From Oxytricha trifallax (lineage: Eukaryota > Ciliophora > Spirotrichea > Sporadotrichida > Oxytrichidae): a stretch of DNA of 64,000 bases. Below, one piece after another: positions 9,401 to 18,990 of the stretch (positions are counted from its first letter, which is position 1; each line of letters starts with the position of its first letter). The notes below the pieces were generated by a model that made no database searches, had not been told where the DNA came from, and saw only the letters and a program-made list of their open reading frames with translations. The translations under genes were made by a program, and so were the position numbers. The stretch lies in the NCBI GenBank assembly GCA_000711775.1, contig ARYC01000264.1, forward strand, positions 62,001 through 126,000, given 5' to 3'.

Positions 9401-12400
9401 AATTCATGTTCTGAGACTTTCTCTCTCTGTTTAATTTGCTGCGCTCTTTCATCAAGTATATAGCAGTACCAGGTTTTTCTATAAAGTTAGAAGACAAAGC
9501 TTACTTGAAATGAAAGGATGCTTTTAAAGTTCCTACAGCCAGGCATCACTTATTTTAATACCTTGCTTCTCTTTTTCTTCAGAAGAGATGATGTAACGTT
9601 TCTTATAAGCTTCTTAAAAAACTTAATTTAAGTACTCAGGTTTCAGAGTTCCAAGAACACCAAAGAAGAAGTTTCTCTCTGGCAACTTATTAGAGAGCTG
9701 TAGCTTTGATGGAAGGTAGAGAGCAACATCTGGATCACTCATAACATCATCATACAGATTTGTTACAGAAATCTCAGGGTAGTTAGGTATCTCGATCATC
9801 CTAATTTCATTAGACTTAAAAGCTTTTTCTCTTCACTCAGTAAGGCTTTTAAGAATGAGATTTTAGTTCCCTCCTAAGTCGGCAAGAACAAACAAACTAT
9901 AATGGATTTATTAATCTTACTTAAGAACTTACCTTGCTATACCAAATATCTATAAACGTCCTCTTTACTTCGAAATTTTCCTATTAAATCTTGAGATTAA
10001 ATTCTCTTCATTGCATCATTCATAGACTCCATCTTGCTTCCTCTTTCTAGAAATATTAATGAAATTTTAAATTATGGATATCCATTCTAAGTTTATTAAA
10101 ATCTTACTACTAAATAGGGAGGACCTACTGGAGGTCAACCTTGAAAAGATATTGCGAGAAGCATTGAAAAACTTGCTCCAAGTTTCACAGATTGATTTCC
10201 ATTTTTATCAAACTATCTCCATTAAATTGCTCCTAATAATGTTTAATTATTTTAGGAGGTCCTCCAAATTACGTTCAAACTTTATTTGGAGCTAAATTTT
10301 AAGGTTAAAACTTAGTTAGGAGCATATTAAATTAAAAAATGTTTAATAAATTTACCTCCAAATTAAGTTCAAACTTGATTTGGAGGACCTCCTAGAGAAA
10401 CAAAACTTCATTAGGAGTATTTTAATTTACTAAAATGTATAAAATTCTCTTAAAATATGTCAACTTACAGTCTTTCATGGTTAGTTAATTTTCTTAACTA
10501 TCAGCAAAGAATCTACCAGAGTGTCTTATACTCGACTAATATAGTTTATCAAGGTATATTTAGTCATTATTATAATAAAATATATCAGCAAACTAAAATG
10601 AGCGCTAACCTTCTGAGAAGAGCCGCATTACTTGGATAAAATCAATAAAAATTATCATTCCAGCAACCAAAAAAAGTAGAGACCAGAGACGCTTGTACTC
10701 AGTGGGAGCCTACTTATGACAATTTTGACAAGTATAACTTTGAGATTTAAATATAAGTTAAGTAGGAAGTTATCAAAGAAGCTTTGCAAGTTGAGGAGGA
10801 GGTTAAACAACCCGCCATAGAGCATTAATATATACCAGCCAAAATTCACTTTTAATGCAAAGAATGCAATAAAGTTTTCCCTTACAAGTCAACTTATAAG
10901 AGACACTTGAGAGATATACACAACGATATGCCAAGGTTATATCTCAAGCATTAAAAGAAAGACGGGAAGTATGTCTGTGAGTTCTGTGAGAAGCCATATT
11001 CTCATAGTAGAGACCTCAAAGTGCACTTAAAGAAAAAGCATAATTAAAGTTTTGTCTTCATTCATGAACCTACAGGAAATAGATTCCTCTAAAAGAGAAG
11101 ATCAAGAAACCCAGTGGAGTCTCTTAGAGTTGAAGTCTAGAAGTAAGTAAAAATGAAGAAAGCAGTCAAGAACTTTCCAGTCTCTGAGATCAATAAAATC
11201 ATGGTTAAAATAGAGGCAATGAAGATTCCCATATTAAAAATTATTGACTTAGATTCTTGCCTAGAAAGCTACCTCACTCTTGAAGATAAAATAGAGAAGA
11301 GAGTCATTACTGATGACTAATATGCTTACAAGATATATCCTTTCAATTACTTCCTTGCTGATGACAAGTTCCAAATGGAATTTGCTAATGAGTATTATGC
11401 TCTTTAAAAGGCAAAGTTAAATGAGTGCAGGCATATCATCTAGCTTGATGCTATTTTACTTGGTAAAGATCATGTAGCCTTCAGGCTTCCTTTACTTGAA
11501 ATGACTTACAGAGAATTCTTATCTGACAATAGATGTCAGAGATAAATTGGCTAGATAGTATAGCAGATAGTTGAGGGGATTGAAGAGCTTCACAAGCTTG
11601 GTTATGTTCATAGAGACTTAAAGCCAGAGAACATCATGATCAACTTTCAGCCTCTTAGAGTTTATATTATTGACTTCAACAGAGCTCAAAGAGTGCAAGC
11701 CTCTGCATAAGGAAATGTATACGGCACTCCTGGATATTTCCCAGAGAGAGAAGATTGGAGAGATGGAGACACTTAATGGGATATCTGGGCTCTAGCAGTA
11801 ATAATAATAGAGAGCGACATGCCAAGAAACGATTACTTTAGCTGCAGAGGTGAGAGAGATTCTAAGCAGAGAATCAAACAATATCTCGATAAAAATAAAA
11901 TAAATGGAGGTCTCAGAGAACTTGCATACTCAACTATTATCAAGCCAAGCTAAGAGAATTAACAAACAATAGAAACAATCAAACATCAACTTAGAAAGAT
12001 AAAATTCAGAGAACTGCCACATGACTCTAAGCTTATGTTTGTGTGAAATATTTCTAAAAACTCGCTTGTTATACTCACTTAAATTACTAATATTTAAACA
12101 TTAAACCCCTACATAAACCCTATTAAAACCCTAATAAAACATGCGTTAATAGTCTACTTTCATCAATCAAAAACTCAATCAAACTACTGAAAGGGTTTTG
12201 GGGTTTTGATTGCTGCAATAACTATATAGAAGAACTGGCGAATGTATAAAGCACATACAGCCTATAACTAACTCAAATTCTTAATGGGGAAGGCAGCTAT
12301 TATTTAAAAAAGATTCCGACTGTTCTAATTTTAAAAACAAACTAAGGCTAAAGTAGAGGAACTGACAAATGAGAGCTTATTTGTATGGAGAGAAATGATG

Positions 12401-14335
12401 GAAGAGTTCAAAAGTAAGTGGAGTGAAATTAAGAAAAAGAAAAGGGTTGAGATTCACATTAATAGTATATCAGTATAAGAGATGAAAAGAATATCTATGG
12501 AAAAGTTCTTATAGAGAGAAAATGCTCAAATTAGTAGAATATTTGCTGTTAAAGATCCGTTAGTTGAAGTTATCTAAAACTAAATTGAATATTTTTATCA
12601 TCATGTTTAATTTTTTTTAGATTTACATCTCGCCATTTTAAATGACGAATGATGTAGTAGGATATTACATGAAAATTCTTGAAATTGGAGAAATAGAAGG
12701 AGCTAATAGCAAACTAAATATAATCGTCCCAGATAACATTCAAAAGTTCCCCCATCATTTCTCCCTATCCTAAGCTTTTAATATCTGCATTTTTTATATT
12801 TTAAGTTTTGATGTACAGTCCAAAGACAGTGAAAAGAATCAAAAGTCTAATTAAAGGCAAATAAGCATATATTGTTCCTGGCATAACTTCAACAGATGAC
12901 ATTAAACTTTCAATTCAACTTTAGGTACCTATACTTTCAGGTGAGCCTTCAAAACAGAACCTTTATTCAACAAAATCAGGATCAAAGAAGATATTCTAAC
13001 TTGCCGATGTACCGACCCCAATAAGCGCAATAGATATTTACGATGAACAGGAATTCTACTTGTCTTTGGCTAAACTTATAGCAAATAATATGTATGTTCA
13101 AACTTGGATATTCAAGATTGATGATGAGTTTAATGGAAGAGGACATGCTTATTTAACTATAGATAATATAAAGGCTTTAGCTGATATGAGGAGAAAATAG
13201 CTTGAAATTAATGAAGAATTAGTTGACAAAATTATTAGTATCTTGACTAAAATCTTGCCTAAAAAAGTTAAGATCGCGATGTAAAGACTTTATGATGGCT
13301 GGCAAGATTTTCTGTAAGCATTTTGTAAAGTAGGAGGAGTGATAGAAGCTGCACCAACTTGCATGTCTAATTAGTTAGGTTCTCCAAGTATCTCGTTCTT
13401 GATTGAGCCAAACGGAGAAGTTTTACTGATTGGGTCAATGGACAGATTTTCTGCAAGAGAATACATTAATTCAGGATGCTTTTTCCCTCAATAATCATTG
13501 CCAAATATGAATATGATGACTATCTCAAAATCAATAGGAGACATACTCTATGAGAAAGGCATTATTGGACACATTACTGTAGACCTTGTTTCTTTTCCTG
13601 ATCCCACCTCACCATAAAGTCATCCTTTATTTTGGGCTGTTGATCTAAACTGCGGAATGACTGACTATTCATCAGCTTGCTTTTTCTTTGATTTTTTAAT
13701 GGTAATTATTATAAGTTATTATAACCTTTTTAGGATGGTTAATTGGACTAATTTACTGGCAAATACTATAATTATCAGTTTAATAGTTATTAATTAAATT
13801 TATTTTATTGTACATAGAAAATGCTTAAGACAGCATAACATCCTCAGCAAATGGTTCACGAATGGGTTCAAAATATTTAAAGAGAAATAATTCAAATTAC
13901 AAATCGAATAAGGACCCAGTGTCTTCAAGAAGTTTCATGTACTGCAAATATCTTCATCACCCAGGTCTTGCCTCAATCCAGTACAAAACCTTCTTCCACA
14001 TGTGCAGATTAGAATCGATATCATTTGATCTTGAGAGGAGATCTGGAGCTACATTCATGCTACAGGATTGCCTATAAAGTGGAGTAATTGCAATGATGAC
14101 CATAGCAGAAGAAAGAAAAGAATGCTTATAATAAATGGTGGATGCATTCAAGTTTATTGAGAATCAAGCTGGAAATGCAGGTATCATGTCGAAATAGAAA
14201 AATATAATGGATGAAAGCAGAACTGATGAAGTGGACATAGCTGATGTAATTAGTGCAGTTAGACTAATATACAAGGCTTTCGTTAAGAAAGAGGAAAAAG
14301 AGAAAATATAAAGAGCTAACTAGAGGAAAAAGTGA
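6485..14335 (+). CDS. IQCH-like protein (IQ motif, ATP-grasp-like C-terminal domain), split by a TBE transposon
   Basis: The conceptual product resembles animal IQCH (IQ motif-containing protein H, a sperm/cilia-associated calmodulin-binding protein). Landmarks in order: an N-terminal region with a GT-AG intron at about 6683-6756; TPEFISFKRTYIHKWGS near 7740-7790; an IQ motif IAAITIQKNWRMYKAH formed exactly across the transposon insertion; YSTKSGSKKIF near 12970; ATP-grasp-like KIDDEFNGRGHAYLTID near 13110-13160; and a C-terminal YLHHPGL..IQYKTFFHMCR block. TGA is at 14333-14335. Interruptions are a small one near 7310-7345 (boundaries unclear), a 44-bp IES (pointer ATATAA 7835/7879), the TBE (8054-12208, flanked by ATT), a 52-nt intron-like segment near 12565-12620, a 40-bp segment near 12775-12810, and two 32-nt intron-like segments near 13700-13735 and 13785-13820. 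Family assignment rests on remembered similarity, not a search. Confidence 0.8.
7841..7884 (+). other. 44-bp IES, pointer ATATAA
   Basis: Direct repeats ATATAA at 7835-7840 and 7879-7884 lie in identical codon phase. Removing 44 bp skips the in-frame TGA at 7872 and gives ...TNLQYNIDMAYVEGKQ. The two blocks are in different frames in the genomic DNA, so some excision or splicing is required. No GT-AG pair fits as well. Confidence 0.7.
8051..8053 (+). repeat. ATT target-site duplication, left
   Basis: ATT immediately precedes the transposon and is repeated at 12209-12211. TBE elements are known to duplicate a 3-bp ANT target. Removing the element plus one copy leaves the host frame intact (GAG ATT GCT GCA). 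Confidence 0.9.
8054..8192 (+). repeat. left terminal inverted repeat of the TBE
   Basis: 139 bp, matching the reverse complement of 12070-12208 at every position I compared. It begins with two telomeric units (CAAAACCCCAAAACCC) and contains degenerate internal GGGTTT-like units (TTAGGGTTTTAATAGGG, TGTAGGGG). It ends at the A of the transposase ATG. Confidence 0.93.
8192..9508 (+). CDS. TBE transposase (IS630/Tc1-mariner DDE family)
   Basis: This catalyses cut-and-paste transposition. In Oxytricha, TBE transposases are also known to take part in genome rearrangement. The frame opens at ATG 8192 just inside the inverted repeat. An N-terminal helix-turn-helix-like region (SIARLLHKSPATVRSH) is followed by the DDE catalytic core: HADEAVFTF (first Asp), LFVDNLSVHKT (second Asp) and YSPQFNGIELYWGLLK (Glu), 34-35 residues after the second Asp. 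Family-like sequence ends near 9230 (about 345 residues, consistent with the 42-kDa family member). The frame stays open to TGA 9506-9508, running antisense over the neighbouring 22-kDa gene. The last 90 or so residues may therefore be an artefact of a lost stop. No internal break was seen in the core. Confidence 0.9.
9247..10032 (-). pseudogene. TBE '22-kDa' gene, apparently damaged
   Basis: This lies on the minus strand between the two other transposon genes, the position of the 22-kDa protein in known TBE elements; its function is unknown. Readable blocks include MESMNDAMKRIQSQDLIGKF, a 36-nt GT-AG intron, EIPNYPEISVTNLYDDVMSD, LERNFFFGVLGTLKPEYLN-like sequence, and a Lys/Glu-rich tail ending PNPFSGKFNM before TGA. 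One in-frame TGA interrupts the frame after SLTE, where TGG (Trp) would be the one-base alternative. A frame change occurs near 9500-9560, where the reading passes from ..KISD to ..LYRKTWYCYILDERAQQ. The gene is probably non-functional in this copy unless a small intron explains the second change. Confidence 0.7.
10080..10445. repeat. imperfect internal repeats between divergent TBE genes
   Basis: Two related units of about 120 bp occur here. Each has a CTCCAAATTA-GTTCAAACTT-ATTTGGAG core, flanked by the palindrome GGAGGTCCTCC or GGAGGACCTCC and by TTAGGAG(C/T)AT. They lie in the spacer between the 22-kDa start (10032) and the kinase start (10457), so they could be a bidirectional promoter or transposase-binding array; that role is inference. 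Confidence 0.65.
10457..12046 (+). CDS. TBE zinc-finger/protein-kinase protein ('57-kDa'), intact
   Basis: The intact frame of 529 residues from ATG 10457 to TGA 12044-12046 is the third TBE gene. After an N-terminal region of about 130 residues come two C2H2 zinc fingers: CKECNKVFPYKSTYKRHLRDIH and CEFCEKPYSHSRDLKVHLKKKH patterns. A kinase-like domain follows, with the catalytic loop YVHRDLKPENIM, a divergent DFN in place of DFG (YIIDFNRAQ), and an APE-region equivalent GTPGYFPERE. Asp for catalysis and Lys in HRDLK are present; the glycine-rich loop is hard to place, so activity is uncertain. A DNA-binding plus kinase fusion is the known arrangement for this family. A second ATG at 10598 is possible. 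Confidence 0.92.
12070..12208 (-). repeat. right terminal inverted repeat of the TBE
   Basis: Reverse complement of the left repeat over about 139 bp, ending GGGTTTTGGGGTTTTG. ATT follows at 12209-12211 as the second target copy. Confidence 0.93.
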
Positions 14336-14451
14336 TTAATTTTCATTTCTATATATCATTGTAAAATTGCTCAACTAAAATAACTTTAAGATTAAGTCTA
14401 ATTAACTTAATAAATGCTTTATTTATATCTATTTATCCTAAATTTGCATCA

Positions 14452-15066
14452 TCAAAATTCAAGATTTTTTACAAGCACAAAACAGTGTGGGGGATCTAGG
14501 TCAGTGTAGTAATCTTCCAATTTTTGTAATACTTCAAAGCCGTGCTTCTTGTAAAACTCAAGTGCACTGTCATTACTGCACTAAACGTGCAACATCATCT
14601 TCTTTATGCTGTGTTTCTTTGCACAATCCTCTACTGCCTATTCCAAGAGCTAGCTTGCAATGCCATATCTTCTATAAGGCTTCAAAACTGTGATAGTCAT
14701 AATATATACAGCCTTTTCCCCTTCATAAGAATCCTCCTTACATGAGATTGCTCCAATTAAGACATCTTTTAAGTAGGCAAGCTTAGAGTATCTAGTAAAG
14801 CTGATCAATCTGCGGTAGAAGTCTTCTGAGTAGATAACAGGGAGATTCATGTAATTTAGGATTCTAAATTGCTCAACATTCTTGTCTGTCAAATCTCCAA
14901 ATTTAAGGTCTAGCTTTTGTAACTTTCTAGTCTCTGGCTTGGTAGTAACTTAGTTTTCGAATACTCTCTCCTCAGCTCCTGGAAGTTCAATTTCAACTGG
15001 AATTTTCAGTTTGTTAACTCTGTTGACTTAATCTTAAGTTTCCACTTGTTATGAGCTGCCTTCCAT
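14452..15066 (-). CDS. NAA50-like N-alpha-acetyltransferase (GNAT)
   Basis: This likely acetylates protein N-termini as part of, or beside, the NatA complex. The uninterrupted frame gives 204 residues. The GNAT acetyl-CoA signature is the segment VYIMTITVLKPYRRYGIASQ (R/Q-x-x-G-x-G/A type, here RRYGIA). It is followed by LHVQCSNDSALEFYKKHGFE and the typical NAA50 end DYYTDLDPPHCFVLVKNLEF. The core matches animal NAA50 in order and length; a 60-residue acidic/polar N-terminal extension precedes it. The start is the ATG at 15064-15066. The gene converges on the IQCH-like gene, with about 115 bp between stops. Confidence 0.92.
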
Positions 15067-15150
15067 TAATTATTTAATAATAAAAAATTCATCTATTACA
15101 ATTTATTTAACCATAAGATGCTATAATATCGAATATAAATTATTAATTGA

Positions 15151-17608
15151 TCATATATTAAATTCTTTTGGTTTGAAGTAGCCACCGTTTTCAAATAATT
15201 CAATAGCTTCCTTCCCAATTTTAAAGTTTGATTTATTTAATCCTCGAAAATTATCCAAGTATATTCTTTGAGAGCATATCTTAGCAATAAGGTAAGAATA
15301 GTAAGTAGCATCATATTCAAATAAATGATGAAATTTGTTGAATAAATAGTTATTTTCATAGTCTTATACTTTTGAAGGATCAAGCTCTAAGGTCTGAGGG
15401 GTGTTGGAATGATTCGTGTTTTATTAGGTAAATAGTGTATGACTTATGTCCTTGTAAATTTCTTAAGTTTATTCTTAGTTAATGTACAATTCAATCATTT
15501 TATTCGTTTCATCTTGAGTTATTTATCCAGAAATTTTGTCTGATTATTTTACATAATTGCATGAAAAAGATTGAGTTAGTAAATCTTTGTTTATTTCAAT
15601 CAATTTATTCTCATCTAATTTTTATCCCTTTTAGAATGAATTCAATTCAAGATCAAGCAGTGTAAAATACAAAGTCTCTTCTAAATTGAGTAATCTAAAT
15701 AATTCATCGCAAAATATCATTTTATTGAAAATTTCTCTTGATATTGGTACATTTGATTCATTAAAAGCGAACCCTTACACGAAATAATAATCTTTCAAGA
15801 ACAATTCTGTTAGATGTGAAGGTGTTTCAACTAAATCCAAAGTTGCCCTCGCTCCACTATAATATTGATATTTGGTCTTAGAGAGTGCAATGTTTAAGGC
15901 ATGTCCAAATTCATGAAACAAGTTTTTTACTTAATCATAACTCAGATAATTAGTATCTATGGGTAAACTTTCTAAAAGATATGCTACTGGTCTTTGAAAT
16001 AGGTTCGATCCTTGCTCTGTTAAAGTCTAGGTTTGATTTTTATGAAGCTTGAAAGGCCTATAGAAGATATCCATAATAATTTTACCACCATCTTTCAGGG
16101 TTACTTCAATAAGAGGGATCTCATTTGGATTAAGCTTGGTTATAAGTTTTGTGAATAATTAATAGCCATTTAGCCTTTCAGATTTGCCTGTTTCCTAATT
16201 ATAGATTACTGTGTACAGTTTCAATCCAGTTTACTAAAATACTTAAGCTGCTAAAATCATTAGGCCTCTAAATGTATTTTAAAGTGTAAAGCAAGTGAGC
16301 ATTTGAATGTTAAACCAGGTAACTTTTCTTTTGAAAAATATTAGAAACATATAAAATTAAAGCCTTATTTGTATAAAATCAATATATTTTCTAGCAAATA
16401 TTATTTAATCTTTATTCTTAGTTGATAAAAATAAATTATTTTTTTTATTTTACCTTATATCTTATTGATTGAATGGGTTTATTAGGATCTTATGAAAGCA
16501 TAATGGCTTTAACTTTTTCTTTTAAAAAGGCAATATCGTAATATCTAACGTCTAGCTCGCCAGTGATTCTTTTAATATTTTCTATATCCTTTATACATTA
16601 TGGTCTAATTTATTGTTGAATTTCATAAATAATTTCTTTCAATTCTCTCTTAAATTTAAGACTTTGCAATTTCTTTTGTTTGTCAAAGTAACTTTTTTCT
16701 TGATAAATTTACGTTCCAAGTTCTCTTCTAAGCTCTACTAATTTTATGACTTCTTATGTGTTTGACTTGTTTGTAAACATTAAAATACTTATTATATTTC
16801 ATGAATTAAATTTTAAGAAAATTTTATTCGCATACTATAAAAAGAACTGTCTTCTTACACTAGGCATAGGAGAAAACTTAGCCACTTCGAATTCATATTT
16901 CTTGTCAAATATGATAGGTAGTTTCTCAGTTTCATTCTTAAATAAAGCCTAGTACTTATTTTAAAGTTGTCTGTTTGGAATAGATTTCAATTCACTTTAT
17001 GTTAAGCTAAGCTAGTACTAATCTTGTGATAAATTTCTCATAAATCTCCTCTGTAAAGCATGTATCTCCCCATCAATTTCCTACATTCTTTACAGCTTTA
17101 GAGGATCATTGATTTTTTACTGTGAGTTAAGATCTTATATTGCTTAATGAAGGAGAAATCTGTCTTAATCATCAAGCATAGTATATTAGATTTGATTCAT
17201 TTAGATACTGATGAGTTAATTTAGAAGCTTTTTGTTTTAGTTTAAGTATACTTAATAGTTTTGATGGATATAAAAGAATATTGAAAACAATAAAGTATAT
17301 TCCCCACCAAAGAAGTCATTGATTGAATTCATTGATTCAACACAAGAGTCTTATAATTCCTTATTCTACTCACTGAAGTTCTTAAACACGATCAATGCTG
17401 AGTCGATAACCTTGCAACAATCATTTGATACTTCATCTATTGCTTGAAGTGTAGTAATTCCACACGGATATTTATAGCTCAATCCACTTGTAATTGAATT
17501 TATTGACTTTTAAGAGCTTTAGATTGCAATTAGAGTTTAATTTTTTATTATAGAAGGAAGTTTTTATAGTGCGGTTCCTTTGAGTAAATGTTGAGTAATA
17601 AAAGACAT
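15151..17608 (-). CDS. M3-family metallopeptidase, mitochondrial intermediate peptidase-like
   Basis: This is a zinc oligopeptidase of family M3 (thimet oligopeptidase / mitochondrial intermediate peptidase). The catalytic HExxH motif is LFHEFGHALN, encoded near 15900, and the downstream metal ligand Glu lies in LDLVETPSHL. The best start is the ATG at 17606-17608. It gives MSFITQHLLKGTALQKLPS followed by further basic, Ser/Leu-rich sequence, typical of a mitochondrial targeting peptide, so the intermediate peptidase role (trimming imported precursors) fits. Two interruptions need removal: about 16765-16870 (a GTGTAAGA...TTAG intron fits) and about 16325-16460 (between SIRYK and VTWFNIQML). 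The C-terminus is FENGGYFKPKEFNI. Confidence 0.9.
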
Positions 17609-17857
17609 TTTTATTCGGGGCTATAATTATTTGATAAAGTTTAATACTTATCAAATTACCTAATAATTAATATAATAAATATTTCTAAAAAGATATCTAA
17701 TGTTGTAAAGGTGTTTACAAGCATTTTATAAGGTAGCCAAATATTAATCTAATTGTAAACCCTATTTTTGTTGTCAAAACTATCCTTAACACTTAAATAA
17801 AAATTCAGCAAATAAAGCCTTGTATCAGCTTCTTTCAGATCATATGGAGGTCCAGTT

Positions 17858-18919
17858 ATGGCTTCAACTGAAGGTTTTATAGATCTAAGAAGTGATACAG
17901 TAACAAGACCAACCAAGAAAATGAGAGAGGCCATGAAATCATGTAAAGTGGGTGATGATGTTTATAGCGATGATCCATCTGTGAACAAGTTGCAAGAGGA
18001 AATTGCTAAATTATTTGGGAAAGAGGCTGCTCTATTCGTTCCTACAGGCACCATGTCGAACCTAATTGGTATGATGCTTAATGTAAGAATGAAAGGAGAA
18101 GGAGCAATACTTGGAAGCTTATCTCATATCTACAATATTGAAAGAGGTGGTATCTCAGCTTTGGGCGGCATCCATCCAATTATTGTTCCCAATGAAATTG
18201 ATGGTACCATGAATTTGCAAACCTTAGAGAGATCTATTCCTCCAGTAAGCATTCACCTTTCCTAACCAAGAGTAATTGCACTCGAAAATTCTCACAACCT
18301 TTGTAATGGAAGTGTACTAAAGCCAGAGTATGTAAAAGATGTTAGACAAATTGCAAATAGACACAAATTAAGAATGCATCTTGACGGTGCTAGATCCTTG
18401 AATGCTGCGGTTTATTTAAATATGGATCCAGCCAAGATGGTAGAAGATTTTGATACTGTAAACTTCTGTCTCAGCAAGGGAATGAGTTGCCCAGTAGGCA
18501 GTTTAATTATTGGAAGAAAGGAAGATATTAATCATGCTATGGCATTAAGAAAGATGCTTGGCGGTGCTATGAGACAAGTGGGTGTCTTAGCAAGCTGTGG
18601 TTTAGTTGCTCTTGAAGATTGGAAAGAAAAGTTGTCTGAGGACCACGAAAATGCAAGAGCTTTAGCTTAGGGTTTGAGCAAAATTCCTTGGATAGATGTT
18701 GACCCAAGTATCGTTCAAACTAACATTTTCAGATTTTCAATAAAAGGCAAAGCTCTTGAGAAGTTTGATCATGCTGGCTTTTGTGGAAATCTAAGAGAAA
18801 ATCACAATATACTTATCAATCCAAGCTTCCAAAATGATGCTATAAGAGTTGTAACTCATAGAGAATTTACCAAAAAGAATGTTGCTGAAGTTATAAAGGC
18901 TTTCCAAAAGAGTATTTGA
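17858..18919 (+). CDS. L-threonine aldolase (PLP enzyme), uninterrupted
   Basis: This cleaves L-threonine or L-allo-threonine to glycine and acetaldehyde. The 353-residue frame begins MASTEGFIDLRSDTVTRPT, a hallmark of the family. PLP-binding features are present: GTMSNLIG, the Asp in HLDGARSLNAA, and the Schiff-base Lys in CLSKGMSCPVGSL. Length and motif order match bacterial and eukaryotic threonine aldolases. There is no intron or IES, and TGA lies at 18917-18919. It diverges from the M3 peptidase gene, with about 250 bp between their starts. Confidence 0.95.
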
Positions 18920-18990
18920 GATATTATTAAGTCTGACGAATTTATTGATTTAAGTATAATTTAAATTTATATATTACTTTATAATAATAA

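Larger units (their letters stand above)
8054..12208 (+). mobile_element. TBE-type (telomere-bearing element) DNA transposon, complete
   Basis: The element is 4155 bp, with terminal inverted repeats of about 139 bp that look identical and begin CAAAACCCCAAAACCC, the spirotrich telomere unit. It encodes the three proteins known from Oxytricha TBEs: a DDE transposase (8192 on, plus strand), the '22-kDa' protein (9247-10032, minus) and a zinc-finger/kinase protein (10457-12046, plus). It sits in an exon of an IQCH-like gene, so it must be removed with the IESs for that gene to be expressed. Near-identical ends and an intact kinase gene suggest a fairly recent insertion, but the 22-kDa gene appears damaged. 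Confidence 0.96.
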
